A DNA stretch of 64,000 nt from Pseudoduganella lurida (GTDB lineage: Bacteria > Pseudomonadota > Gammaproteobacteria > Burkholderiales > Burkholderiaceae_D): assembly GCF_007830455.1 (NCBI RefSeq), contig NZ_VLLB01000001.1, positions 868,001 through 932,000 of the forward strand. Direction: 5' to 3'. Every line of letters starts with the position of its first letter. Position 1 is the stretch's first letter. The translations under genes and the position numbers were made by a program. This document shows, one piece after another, positions 33,307 through 42,519 of this stretch. The notes under the pieces are model-generated. The model was not told where the DNA came from. It worked only from the letters and a program-made list of their open reading frames with translations, and ran no database searches.

Positions 33307-35190
33307 CTAGCCCAGCCGGTAACGCCGCGAGCGCGAGCCGAATGCGAATTCCTGGCAGTACTCGATCAGCTGGTTCAGCAGGTAGTACAGGTCGCTGCGT
33401 TCCTGCATGATGCCCGCCTTGACGAGCCCCTTCGACATCGCCTTGAAGAAGGCACTCAGGCGCTCGCCGGCATCGCGGGCGTCCACCTCATCGAACTGGG
33501 CGCCGATCCGCGTGACCTCCCGGTCCACGGCGGCGATGTTCATGCGCAGCTCCTCCCGCACGTCTGCCGCGATATCGAGCGCCACGATCTGGCGGCGCAG
33601 CAGCACCAGGCCGGCGTGCAACTCCTTGGTGAGGTACTCGACCGGCACGTCGCTGTCCTCGAAGCCACTGACGGACGTGCCACGGCGGATCCGCTCGCGC
33701 ACGGCCTCGATGCGGGCGCCGCCATCCTCGAACTGGGGCAGCTCGATGGCGGACTGGCACTGCAGCGCCTCGCGGAAGCACGGATGAATGGCAAAGCTCT
33801 CGTCCTGCAGGGTGAGCGTGTCGTCGAACTCGGCATTGCAGAAATAGGCGGGCTCGCCGTCGCGCACGGCGCCGATCACGCTGATCGAGAACAGCACCGA
33901 CAGCGGGTAATCGGCCGACAGCTGGTGGCGCAGCGCGGGGTGGCGGCTGGACAGGTCTGGCTGCATGATCGCGTACTTGCGGGCGAAGTGCTCGCGCCTG
34001 AACAGGTAGCTGCCGCTGGCCAGCAGCAGCAGGATATCGCTGAGGAACGGGTAGTTCACGGACCATTCGTTCTGGATGTCCACCAGCTTCCAGCGGCTGT
34101 ACTGCTTGGCCGCCGCGAACACATCGCGTTCGACGATGGTGGTGCCGCCGCGCATGTGGCCCACGTCCCGGCAGGCATTGCATAGCTGGATGATGTCGCG
34201 CGGGCGGTTCAGCGTGCGCGTGACGATGTACTTGCGGGTATCCGTTTCGCCCACATGGCGCGGAAAGCCATGCTCCCACAGCACCGCGGCCGCTTTGCGG
34301 ATGCCGGTGGAAGCCGCCGCCCTCGTCTGGATCAGGTTGATGAGGGCCTCGCTGTCCCAGCGGATGTGCCACTCGTCGCTGCGCAGCTTGTCGCGTTCCT
34401 TGAAATCGAGTTTTTCGTAGATGTCGATGCGCAGGAACACGGAGCAGTTCAGGAACGGGTAGACGGACTGCGCGTGCTTGCCGGCGCGCAGCAGGCCGAT
34501 GACGAGCGTGTCGCTGCCCGGATCGTTCGACCACACCTTCTCGATCTGGTCGATGAGGATGTAGAAGGCATTGCGCACCTTGAACAGCTTCAGCTGGCGG
34601 GCATATTCCTGGATCTTGCGTTCCACCACCTCGACCTGGTCGCTCAGCCGCGCACCGGACGACGGTTCGATCGTGATCGATGCCTCCACGGCATTGAAGG
34701 CCGAGATGGTGAGGCTGGTCTTCAGGCGCTCGACGATGCGCCAGAAGCGTTCGAAGGTCGTCAGGTCGTCGACCTCGCCGTTATCGACGAGAAACTGGCG
34801 CAGGCGCGCGGCGATGGCTTCGCGTTCCTTGCCCGGGTGGTCGCGGATATGCCGCAGCATCAGCTTGGCCAGTTGCACGCACAGGATATAGCGCCACAGC
34901 AGCTCCTTGGCCTGATAGGGCGCGATGCCGCCCATCTCGAAGCGCTTGATTTCGTCGGCCGAGATCTCGTCCGGCGTGACCAGCGAACTGCGCCCGGACG
35001 CCTCGAACTCGTTCTGCAGCTTCAGGCAGATGGCGCTCTTGCCCGCGCCCTTGCGGCCAAGGAACAGCCACTTCTTGCCGGCGAGTGCCGTACGGTAGGC
35101 CGTCGTTTCCAGGAAGCCGGCCGACAGCAGGCCGCCCATGCCGATATCCGTTTCCGCGTCGTCCTTGCCGAAATAAAGCTTGTCGAGCAT
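33307..35190 (-). CDS. Stand-alone P-loop ATPase, Sll1717-like family
   Basis: 627 residues from an ATG with RBS AGGAGG. Begins LDKLYFGKDDAETDIG, a family-like opening, then Walker A GRKGAGKSAICL near residue 40. FYILIDQIEKVWS near 225 is a probable Walker B (with Gln in place of the usual second acid). Then come an RNRPRDII-type segment (TLNRPRDIIQLCNACR) and a C-terminal helical domain rich in Arg/Glu that may contact a partner. No nuclease, TM or known effector domain is visible. Neighbours do not explain it. Family members occur in variable genome regions; whether this one is defensive is not known. Confidence 0.85.
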   Translation of the reverse strand: MLDKLYFGKDDAETDIGMGGLLSAGFLETTAYRTALAGKKWLFLGRKGAGKSAICLKLQNEFEASGRSSLVTPDEISADEIKRFEMGGIAPYQAKELLWRYILCVQLAKLMLRHIRDHPGKEREAIAARLRQFLVDNGEVDDLTTFERFWRIVERLKTSLTISAFNAVEASITIEPSSGARLSDQVEVVERKIQEYARQLKLFKVRNAFYILIDQIEKVWSNDPGSDTLVIGLLRAGKHAQSVYPFLNCSVFLRIDIYEKLDFKERDKLRSDEWHIRWDSEALINLIQTRAAASTGIRKAAAVLWEHGFPRHVGETDTRKYIVTRTLNRPRDIIQLCNACRDVGHMRGGTTIVERDVFAAAKQYSRWKLVDIQNEWSVNYPFLSDILLLLASGSYLFRREHFARKYAIMQPDLSSRHPALRHQLSADYPLSVLFSISVIGAVRDGEPAYFCNAEFDDTLTLQDESFAIHPCFREALQCQSAIELPQFEDGGARIEAVRERIRRGTSVSGFEDSDVPVEYLTKELHAGLVLLRRQIVALDIAADVREELRMNIAAVDREVTRIGAQFDEVDARDAGERLSAFFKAMSKGLVKAGIMQERSDLYYLLNQLIEYCQEFAFGSRSRRYRLG

Positions 35191-35368
35191 AGCGCCTCCT
35201 GCCGGGATGGGCCGTCGATCCAGTATTGGCGCCGGGCCGGCCGCTGTCAATCTCCAGTTGCACGAGTTCAGCTATGCAATTTCCGGATAGCCGGGCAGCA
35301 AAACGCTATAGCTGTGCCCCGTCGACCTTGCGTATCATCGCCGGAATAAAATCCAGGAGACCGCCCGC

Positions 35369-36790
35369 ATGCATGGCCACGACACGATTACCGCCAACGA
35401 TGGCGCAGCACTGCCCGTGCAGTCCACCACCACCCTGTGGCTTGCCGCCGCCGTATCGGCCCTCGGCGGCCTGCTGTTCGGCTACGACTGGGTGGTGATC
35501 GGCGGGGCCAAGCCGTTCTACGAGGCGTGGTTCGGCATCGTGGCGCCGGCCGCGCAGGCCTGGGCCATCAGCTGCGCGCTGATCGGCTGCCTGGCCGGTG
35601 CCGTGGGTTCCGGCGTGATCAGCGAGAAGCTGGGGCGGCGCCGCGGCCTGCTGATCGCGGCGGTCATCTTCGCGGTATCGTCGATCGGTACCGGCTGGGC
35701 CGGCAGCATGGGCGCGTTCACCGCGTGGCGCGTGATCGGCGGCGTGGCGATCGGGCTGGCCTCGGGACTGTCGCCGCTATATATCGCGGAGATCGCCCCG
35801 GCCGCGATCCGCGGCCGCCTCGTGTGCCTGAACCAGATTGCCATCGTGCTGGGCATCCTCGGTGCGCAGGTGGTCAACTGGCTGATCGCCGAACCCGTGC
35901 CGGCGGGCGCCACGTTGGCCGATATCGCCGCATCCTGGAATGGCACCACGGGCTGGCGCTGGATGTTCGCCAGCGCGGCCGTCCCCGCCGCCGCCTTCCT
36001 GCTCGGCTGCCTGATGATCCCGGAGAGCCCGCGCTGGCTGGCGGGCCGCGGCGACTGGCACGGCGCCACGCGCGCCCTCGCCCGCCTGGGCGGCGACGTG
36101 TATGCCGATGGCGCGCTGCGCGAGATCCGCGGCGCGCTGGGTGCCTCGCGCGGGCGCGGCCTGGCCGCAGTGCTGCGCGAACCGCGCTTCATGAAGGTCC
36201 TTGTCATCGGCATCGTGCTGGCGGTGCTGCAGCAGTGGTGCGGCATCAACGTGATCTTCAACTACGCGCAGGAGATCTTCGCCTCGGCCGGTTATGCGGT
36301 GTCGGACACCATGTTCAACATCGTCATCACGGGTGTCGTCAACTGCGTGTTCACGCTGGTGGCGCTGGTGACGGTGGAACGCTGGGGGCGCCGCCGCCTG
36401 ATGCTGCTGGGCTGCGCCGGCCTGGCCATCATCTACCTGCTGCTGGGCGCCTGCTACCTGGCCGGCATGCAGGGCTGGCCGCTGCTGCTGCTCGTGGTAC
36501 TGGCGATCGCCTGCTATGCGATGACGCTGGCGCCGGTGACATGGGTGGCGCTCTCGGAGATCTTCCCGAACGAGGTGCGCGGCGCCTGCATGGCCGTGGC
36601 CACCACGGCGCTGTGGGCCGCCTGCTTCCTGCTCACCTATACCTTCCCGCTGATTAACAAGGCGATGGGCACCGGTGCCACGTTCTGGATGTACGCCGTG
36701 ATCTGCGCGGCCGGCTTCGTGTTCGTGCTGCGGCATCTGCCGGAAACGCAGGGCAGGACGCTGGAAGAGATCGAAGCCGGCTGGCGGTGA
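35369..36790 (+). CDS. MFS sugar:H+ symporter (sugar porter family)
   Basis: 473 residues, 12 helices. Sugar-porter signatures: GGLLFGYDWVVIGG, the loop GRRRGLLI, PESPRWLAGRGD, QQWCGINVIFNYAQEI, and the exit motif PETQGRTLEEIE. RBS AGGAG eight bases before the ATG. Belongs with XylE/AraE/GalP type carriers. With pectin enzymes on both sides, arabinose, galactose, xylose or rhamnose are reasonable substrates, but this is inference. Confidence 0.94.
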   Translation: MHGHDTITANDGAALPVQSTTTLWLAAAVSALGGLLFGYDWVVIGGAKPFYEAWFGIVAPAAQAWAISCALIGCLAGAVGSGVISEKLGRRRGLLIAAVIFAVSSIGTGWAGSMGAFTAWRVIGGVAIGLASGLSPLYIAEIAPAAIRGRLVCLNQIAIVLGILGAQVVNWLIAEPVPAGATLADIAASWNGTTGWRWMFASAAVPAAAFLLGCLMIPESPRWLAGRGDWHGATRALARLGGDVYADGALREIRGALGASRGRGLAAVLREPRFMKVLVIGIVLAVLQQWCGINVIFNYAQEIFASAGYAVSDTMFNIVITGVVNCVFTLVALVTVERWGRRRLMLLGCAGLAIIYLLLGACYLAGMQGWPLLLLVVLAIACYAMTLAPVTWVALSEIFPNEVRGACMAVATTALWAACFLLTYTFPLINKAMGTGATFWMYAVICAAGFVFVLRHLPETQGRTLEEIEAGWR

Positions 36791-36901
36791 CGTTTCAAGC
36801 GCCAGCGCGTGTCCGGCGCCTGCCCCTGTCGCTGCCGCCACGCGGCACGAGCTTGCGCATGGATGCGGAGCCGATGGAACGCAGGCCGCCGGATGCCGCC
36901 C

Positions 36902-36907
36902 TATAAT
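36902..36907 (+). promoter_or_regulatory. TATAAT -10 element for the NUDIX-like gene
   Basis: Perfect TATAAT 24 bases before the ATG at 36931. No convincing -35 at 16-18 bases upstream. Confidence 0.4.
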
Positions 36908-36930
36908 CGGGTTTTTGATCGCCCTCCTCC

Positions 36931-37554
36931 ATGCCCGTCCTGCACCCCTGCCCCGATGATGATGGCCAGCCCGTCACCCTGCACTTGCCTTCCGCGCCCA
37001 CCGGCCTCGCCGCGTGGATGGATGCCGCGGCCATCGCCACCGTCGTCCCGGGCGGCGCCATGCCCGCGGCGCTGAACGGCATCGCGTTCGATGCCTGGGC
37101 GGGCGCCGCCGAAGGGGCATGGGATGCGCTGGCGAACGATGCGGCCGATCCCGAGCCCCCATTCGTGCTGCCGCCGGGACTGGCCGCGGCCGCGGGTGCC
37201 GTGATCGTGGAAGAAGACGGCCGCGTGTGGCTCGTGGCGCCATCGAACGGCTTCGGCGGCTACGACGCCACGTTCCCCAAAGGCCGTGTCGATGCCGGCA
37301 CGAGCCTGCGCTGCGCCGCCGTGCGCGAGGCATTCGAGGAAAGCGGGCTGAAGGTCGAAATCGACGGTTTCCTGATCGACGTGCGCCGCACGCTGACCTA
37401 CACGCGCTACTACCTGGCGCGCCGCGTGGGCGGGCATCCGGGCACCATGGGCTGGGAGAGCCAGGCCGTGCACCTGGTGCCGCTGGCGATGCTGGCGGAA
37501 GTGGCCACGCACAGGAACGACGTGGCGATCATCGCGGCGCTCCTGTCCCGATAA
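36931..37554 (+). CDS. NUDIX-like protein with degenerate NUDIX box
   Basis: 207 residues. A domain of about 85 residues of unknown type precedes the NUDIX fold. The box reads GRVDAGTSLRCAAVREAFEESGL in two parts: GRVDAGTS, with Thr where the conserved first Glu is expected, and the intact REAFEESGL helix. The main catalytic Glu residues are present, so activity is possible, perhaps with changed metal binding. The FPKGRVDAG opening is like diphosphoinositol/Ap4A-type hydrolases. Ends next to the triple palindromic repeats. Confidence 0.85.
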   Translation: MPVLHPCPDDDGQPVTLHLPSAPTGLAAWMDAAAIATVVPGGAMPAALNGIAFDAWAGAAEGAWDALANDAADPEPPFVLPPGLAAAAGAVIVEEDGRVWLVAPSNGFGGYDATFPKGRVDAGTSLRCAAVREAFEESGLKVEIDGFLIDVRRTLTYTRYYLARRVGGHPGTMGWESQAVHLVPLAMLAEVATHRNDVAIIAALLSR

Positions 37555-37557
37555 CAG

Positions 37558-37677
37558 TGTCCCGGTGCCAGGCACCAGGAAACGAGCCCGGCTGATGTCC
37601 CGGTGCCAGGCACCAGGACATGACTTCTGCGACTTCAATGTCCCGGTGCCTGTGTCCCGGTGCCTGGCACCAGGACA
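37558..37677 (+). repeat. Dispersed palindromic repeat, copy G: three and a half units
   Basis: Units at 37558-37582, 37596-37620, a half unit at 37639-37650, and 37653-37677. Each full unit has TGTCCCGGTGCC, then a one-base centre and the return arm GGCACCAGGACA; the core is GGTGCC/GGCACC. Placed between the stops of the convergent NUDIX-like and GH2 genes. Confidence 0.85.
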
Positions 37678-37685
37678 CGACCCGG

Positions 37686-39569
37686 CTACCTGCCGGCGCG
37701 CGTCGCGTAGTAGTCGGCCAGCACGCCGAAGGCCTCCTTTTTGACGCCCGTCTCGGACATCAGCCCCTTGCGGTTCCAGCCGTTCTGGAACACGGGATGC
37801 TCGCGGCGCGGCGACTGGAAGTCCTTCAGGATCCACGGCGACAGGCCGCGCAGCGTGGGGATTTTCTCCGCCATCGCCAGCGTCTTGCGGTAGTACTCGG
37901 CCTGGTACTCCTCCGTGAATTTGCGCTTTCCGTCGTTGCGGTAGCCGGCGAGCGCATCGGCGCCGAACTCGGACAGGATCAGCGGCCGGTCCGCGGGTAC
38001 CTGCCACTTCAGGCCCGGCAGCGCGTCGAGCGGGTCGTCGCCATACCAGCCGGCATAGGTGTTCACGGCCAGCACGTCGAGCTTGTCAACCAGCGGATCC
38101 TGGATGGCCGTGACGTCTTCGCCATCGACCTTGTGGCGTTCGACCAGCAGTGCGGCGCTGATCAGGCGCGTGGGGTCGAGCCGGCGCACATTGTCCGCCA
38201 TCGCGCCGTGGAAGGCGGTGCGCGGCGCGGAGACGGGCGTCTCGTTCCCCACGCTCCACAGCACCACGGCGGCGCGGTTGCGGTCGCGGTAGATCGTTTC
38301 GGCCTGCATCGCCAGCGCCTTCCCCAGCACGGCCGGGTTGTCCCAGTCGACCGTCCAGTAGACGGGAATCTCGCTCCACACCAGGAGGCCCATTTCATCG
38401 GCCAGCCGCACCGTCGTTTCCGAATGCGGATAGTGCGACAGGCGCACGTAGTTGCCATGCAGGCCGTGCTTGATCTCGGTGAGCAGCGCGCGCGCGGCCT
38501 GCTCCGTCATGTTGCGCGCCGGGTTCGGCCCGAACTCTTCTTCGTGCAGCGAGATCCCGCGCAGGAAGATCGGCTTGCCGTTCAGGAGGATCTGGCTGCC
38601 TTTCACGGCGATCGTGCGGAAGCCGATGCGGTCGCGGATGGTGTCGCCGGCCGCCGTGACGCGCACGTCGTACAGCTTCGGGCTGTCCGGCGACCAGCGC
38701 TGCAGCTTCGCCGGCGCGGCGATGTCGATGGCGGCGCGGCCATTGGCATCCGTCGTCGCCGTGGCTTTCGCCAGGCCGCCGATATCGACCGTGACCGCCT
38801 GGTTGGCGGCCCGCGCGCCCTGTAGCTGCACTTCGCCCGTGATGCGGCCGTTCTCCTTCAGCGTGAGCGCCGCATCGTCGATGAACGTGGCCGGCGCGTA
38901 GACCAGCCGCACGGGCCGCGTGATGCCGCCATACAGGTCCCAGTCCGTGATCGGCGTGGGGATCGTCTGCGCATCGTGCGACGAATCCACGCCGACGGTC
39001 AGGCGGTTGTCGCCGTCGCGCAGCGCCTCCGTCACTTCCAGCACGAACGGCGTGAAGCCGCCTTCATGCCGGCCGATCTCCTTGCCGTTCAGGTAGACGT
39101 AGGCGCGGTAGTTGACGGCCTCGAAGCGGAGGAAGGCCCGCCCGCCCGCCAGCGGCTTCGCGCGGAACTTGCGCTGGAACCAGACCAGGCCATCGTAGTA
39201 GCGCAGCTCCGGCTTCGCCGCATTCCACGCACCGGGAATGCTCATCTGCGCGCCCCGGTCCATGTCGAATTCGAAGAAGGTGGCGCCGCCCTTCGCTTCC
39301 TCGGTCGCCACGTCCAGGTCGCGGTAGCGCTGCATGCGCGACTTGGCCACCCAGCCGTTGATGTCGTTCAGGCCCGTGCGGTACAGGTCCTTGGAAAAGG
39401 TCCATTGGCCGGACAGGTCCTGGCTGTCGCGCGACGGCGATGCGGTCAGCAGGAAGGCGGGACGCAGGTCCGGTGATGTGGGCACAGCGGGGGCAGCCGC
39501 GGCGGGGATTGCCACGGCGGCCGTCGCCAGCAGCAGCAAGGCGGTCAGCAGTTTTTTCATGTCGTTCAC
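37686..39569 (-). CDS. Glycoside hydrolase family 2 protein (beta-glucuronidase/beta-galactosidase-like)
   Basis: 627 residues (Met at 39560 also possible), signal peptide to about residue 26. Sugar-binding domain about 50-215 (WFQRKFRAKPL, YVYLNGKEIGRHEGG), Ig-like domain 225-320, barrel from about 325. Acid/base Glu in SVGNE near 443 and nucleophile Glu in LILSEFGADA near 531. The FLRGISLHEEEFGP segment is typical of GH2. Follows the putative PL26 gene by 6 bases, so it should clean glycans released by that lyase. Confidence 0.92.
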   Translation of the reverse strand: MNDMKKLLTALLLLATAAVAIPAAAAPAVPTSPDLRPAFLLTASPSRDSQDLSGQWTFSKDLYRTGLNDINGWVAKSRMQRYRDLDVATEEAKGGATFFEFDMDRGAQMSIPGAWNAAKPELRYYDGLVWFQRKFRAKPLAGGRAFLRFEAVNYRAYVYLNGKEIGRHEGGFTPFVLEVTEALRDGDNRLTVGVDSSHDAQTIPTPITDWDLYGGITRPVRLVYAPATFIDDAALTLKENGRITGEVQLQGARAANQAVTVDIGGLAKATATTDANGRAAIDIAAPAKLQRWSPDSPKLYDVRVTAAGDTIRDRIGFRTIAVKGSQILLNGKPIFLRGISLHEEEFGPNPARNMTEQAARALLTEIKHGLHGNYVRLSHYPHSETTVRLADEMGLLVWSEIPVYWTVDWDNPAVLGKALAMQAETIYRDRNRAAVVLWSVGNETPVSAPRTAFHGAMADNVRRLDPTRLISAALLVERHKVDGEDVTAIQDPLVDKLDVLAVNTYAGWYGDDPLDALPGLKWQVPADRPLILSEFGADALAGYRNDGKRKFTEEYQAEYYRKTLAMAEKIPTLRGLSPWILKDFQSPRREHPVFQNGWNRKGLMSETGVKKEAFGVLADYYATRAGR

Positions 39570-39575
39570 GTCCAG

Positions 39576-42332
39576 TCAGGGAATCAGGCCGGCGGCGCGC
39601 GCGGCTTCGTCGAGGGTCTCGCCCACCAGGGCCATGTTCTGGATCGCGGCCAGGCTCCATTGCGCGGTGGCGTTGGTGCTCAGGTTGGGCAGCTCGACGA
39701 GCGGCCGCAAGACATCGGCCCCGCCCACGCGCCGCGGCGTCAGGGCTGCGCCGCCATCCTTCAGGAAGGCGGACTGGAAGAACTCGCGCCAGGTGCGCAG
39801 CGCCAGCGCCTTGTCGCGCGCCTGGTAGGCGGCATAGCCCGTCATGCGCGACCCCGTGTCCGTCATGCCGCGCCCACCGGGGTCCTTGCCCAGCAGCGCC
39901 ACGACATCGGTCTTCGGCGCCGTGTAGTAGCGGCAGTATTCGAGCCAGGCCTTGCGGTAGGCCGGCGCATCGACGAGCGTCAGCAGCTCGGAGCTCATCT
40001 CGATCACGCCGAACATGCCGTTCAGGTGCGAGATGGAGACGTGCTCGCCCGGGCCGATGAACTTCCCCGTGTTGAAGTCGTAAGGTGCCGTACCGGCAAA
40101 CCAGCGGCGCTGCAAGGCGCCGATGCTCTCCATGCCGTCGCGGATCCTGTCGTGCCAGCGCCGGTCGCCGGTGCGCTCCCATTCGGCCAGCCAGGCCGCC
40201 ACGATCGAGCCCCACGAGGTGCCGAAGGACACGCTGATGAAGTCGTCCTTCGCCTCGCGCGCTGCGGATTTCGCCAGCTTGCGCGAGATGTCCACGTTCG
40301 CCAGGTGCCGGTCCGAATCGAGCAGCTCGCGCATCAGGTCGCCCACGCGCTCGTCCGCCGTGAGGAAGTAATAGATGCGCCGGTACGCCGCGTTCGACAC
40401 GCGCGGCTGCTTCGACGAGTCGGACCAGTGCTGGACGCCGTGCCGCGTGCCGTAGCCCTTGAAGCGGCCGGCGTGGTACACGTCCACCTCGCCCGTGTGG
40501 CGCGTCATCGCTTCGGCGAAGCGGAAGATGTCGGCGCGGCCCGTGCGCAGGAAGCTGTACCACAGCCACAGGTCGGTGGACAGTTCCGAGTTGTCCCACG
40601 CGTAGCCGCCGATATCGTAGCGCCACATGTGGCGGTCCGTATCGTAGGTATGCATCACGTCGCCGTACGACCAGAAGCCGTACCAGCGGTGCTGTTCGGC
40701 CTCGCGCAGGTACTGGTCCAGCTGCACGGTGAGCGCGTCCTCGAGCAGCTTGCGGCCCGGCGTGCCGGCATCGGCCACGTCCCAGTCGCCGAACACGCCG
40801 CACTGGTGGATGCGCGCCGGCGCCACGGTCAGCCGCGCCGGCCGCGCCACCTGCTCCGCCATGTCCGCCAGGTCGGCGTGCGACGGCGTGCCGCCCAGCA
40901 CCCACAACTGCAGCTCGGACGTGCGGGCGATGCCGGTCGCGTCGTCCCAGCCCTGCTCGTAGTCTTCGTAGGTGATGTTCAGGCCGGCGTTCTGCTTCTC
41001 GAACGTGTCCATGCCGTCCAGGCCCCGGTAGGGCCGCATGTCCATCACGGGAGCGGACGGCGACCAGAGCCAGGCCGTCACGTCCGCCAGCGCCGTATTC
41101 GCGCCGCGCACGTCGAGCCGCACCGGGGCGCGCTGCCAGAAGTCCTTCAGGCCCAGCGCCACGCCGCCCGCTGCGCCGCCCGCGTACAGCAGGCCCTGCG
41201 CGCGCGTACCGGCATTAGCATCGATCCAGGCCTGGCCGGCGCGGGTGCGCTTGCGCAACGTAAAGCCATCGGGCGCATGCTGGGCCAGCGAGAAGTCGCC
41301 CCACTCGGGAATCCACTGCAGGCCGTCGCGTACCGGCTTTGCCATGCCCGCCAGCGGCGGCAGCGCCTGGCCGGCCACCTGCGCGTCCTTGAAGGCCTGG
41401 CCTGGATCGCGCCGCAAGCCGGTCACCGGCCGCACCGCCTCGCCCCACACGCCCGCGCCTTCGCCGGCAAAGCGCACGTGCCGGTCATACGTCTCGTTGG
41501 TCATCGGCACCTGCGCCGTCACGCCCAGGCCGCGGATGAAATCGCGTGCCGGCTGGCCGTCGAACAGGAAGGAATGCACGATGCGCACGCTTTGCGAGCC
41601 GGCGTAGAAGTACAGGCGCACCGAGAACGGCAGCCAGTCGCGCCCGTTGCCGCTGTGCGTGCCATCGAGCTTGATGACGGCGCGCACGGGTCCGGTCTGT
41701 TCGACCGTCACCTGCGTGACCTTGCTGGTGAAGGCTTCGGTTGAGACCTTGCCCACGTCGTCCGGGTCGGGCCCGTCCTGCCGCAGCGCCACGAGCCTGA
41801 GGCCCTGCATGGTCAGCCGGCCGGCCCTCGTGGCCGAGGCGATCAGGTACTCGCCACCCGTCGGGACGATCCACGTGGTGTCGCCCGCCGTGACGGTGAT
41901 CTGGCTGGCACCCTGCTGCACCGCGACCGCCCGGGCAGGCTTGACGGACTGCGCGGCGGCCTCGAGCTGCCAGTGCGCTGCGGTCCTGCCGCCTTCCACC
42001 GCATGCGCCGTCCACTTCAGCGTGCCGTCCGGCCAGTAGGCCAGGGGCCAGGACTGCACGGCGGGCGCATTGGCACCCAGCGTGAAGTACAGCTGCTTGC
42101 TGGCGGGCAGCCGCAGCGTGCCGCGCGGCCAGGGCACGCCGAACGTGCTGCCTTCGAAGCGCCGGGGCGGCGCCGCATCGAGCCAGTTCAGGACGGTGTT
42201 CTGGACGGGCACCGGCTTCGTCCCTGGCGCCGTGTTGGCGGTGGCGGCGGATGACAGGCCCGGCAAGGCCGACAGCAGCGGCAGGGCGGAGGCGGATTGC
42301 AGGAAGCGGCGGCGCGATGGCGTGAGAGGCAT
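39576..42332 (-). CDS. Tat-exported PL26-type exo-rhamnogalacturonan lyase-like protein
   Basis: 918 residues from the ATG at 42332 (GGAG four bases before); an upstream Met at 42350 is possible. Leader SRRRFLQSASALPLLSALPG is a twin-arginine signal. Long, with beta-sandwich-rich N-terminal half (FGVPWPRGTLRLPASK, YWPDGTLKWTAHAVEGG) and a C-terminal alpha/alpha-type region (WDNSELSTDLWLWYSFLRTG). The order recalls exo-rhamnogalacturonan lyases of PL26. Assignment by eye; catalytic residues not confirmed. Co-transcribed with the GH2 gene. Confidence 0.75.
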   Translation of the reverse strand: MPLTPSRRRFLQSASALPLLSALPGLSSAATANTAPGTKPVPVQNTVLNWLDAAPPRRFEGSTFGVPWPRGTLRLPASKQLYFTLGANAPAVQSWPLAYWPDGTLKWTAHAVEGGRTAAHWQLEAAAQSVKPARAVAVQQGASQITVTAGDTTWIVPTGGEYLIASATRAGRLTMQGLRLVALRQDGPDPDDVGKVSTEAFTSKVTQVTVEQTGPVRAVIKLDGTHSGNGRDWLPFSVRLYFYAGSQSVRIVHSFLFDGQPARDFIRGLGVTAQVPMTNETYDRHVRFAGEGAGVWGEAVRPVTGLRRDPGQAFKDAQVAGQALPPLAGMAKPVRDGLQWIPEWGDFSLAQHAPDGFTLRKRTRAGQAWIDANAGTRAQGLLYAGGAAGGVALGLKDFWQRAPVRLDVRGANTALADVTAWLWSPSAPVMDMRPYRGLDGMDTFEKQNAGLNITYEDYEQGWDDATGIARTSELQLWVLGGTPSHADLADMAEQVARPARLTVAPARIHQCGVFGDWDVADAGTPGRKLLEDALTVQLDQYLREAEQHRWYGFWSYGDVMHTYDTDRHMWRYDIGGYAWDNSELSTDLWLWYSFLRTGRADIFRFAEAMTRHTGEVDVYHAGRFKGYGTRHGVQHWSDSSKQPRVSNAAYRRIYYFLTADERVGDLMRELLDSDRHLANVDISRKLAKSAAREAKDDFISVSFGTSWGSIVAAWLAEWERTGDRRWHDRIRDGMESIGALQRRWFAGTAPYDFNTGKFIGPGEHVSISHLNGMFGVIEMSSELLTLVDAPAYRKAWLEYCRYYTAPKTDVVALLGKDPGGRGMTDTGSRMTGYAAYQARDKALALRTWREFFQSAFLKDGGAALTPRRVGGADVLRPLVELPNLSTNATAQWSLAAIQNMALVGETLDEAARAAGLIP

Positions 42333-42372
42333 GGAACTCCAGGTACCCATAGCCGGCGCCTGCAGCACGCAA

Positions 42373-42403
42373 GGCAAGCCGACTAATATATTAGTGACTT
42401 GCC
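42373..42403. promoter_or_regulatory. Large palindromic operator upstream of the PL26-like/GH2 operon
   Basis: A perfect ACTAATATATTAGT (42382-42395) nested inside GGCAAG (42373-42378) and CTTGCC (42398-42403). It starts 41 bases before the lyase ATG. The 14-bp AT core in GC-rich surroundings is a strong regulator-site candidate. It differs from the operators at the TonB receptor, so this unit may have separate control. Confidence 0.6.
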
Positions 42404-42519
42404 CATGGTAGCGCCTGTCCCCTGCCCGGTCCATCCACCCGGGCAATCACTCAGCCGGATGATTGGAAGCGGTACCGCACCCGATATTGCCTCCGGTGCG
42501 CCACGACGCTGGCGTGGTC

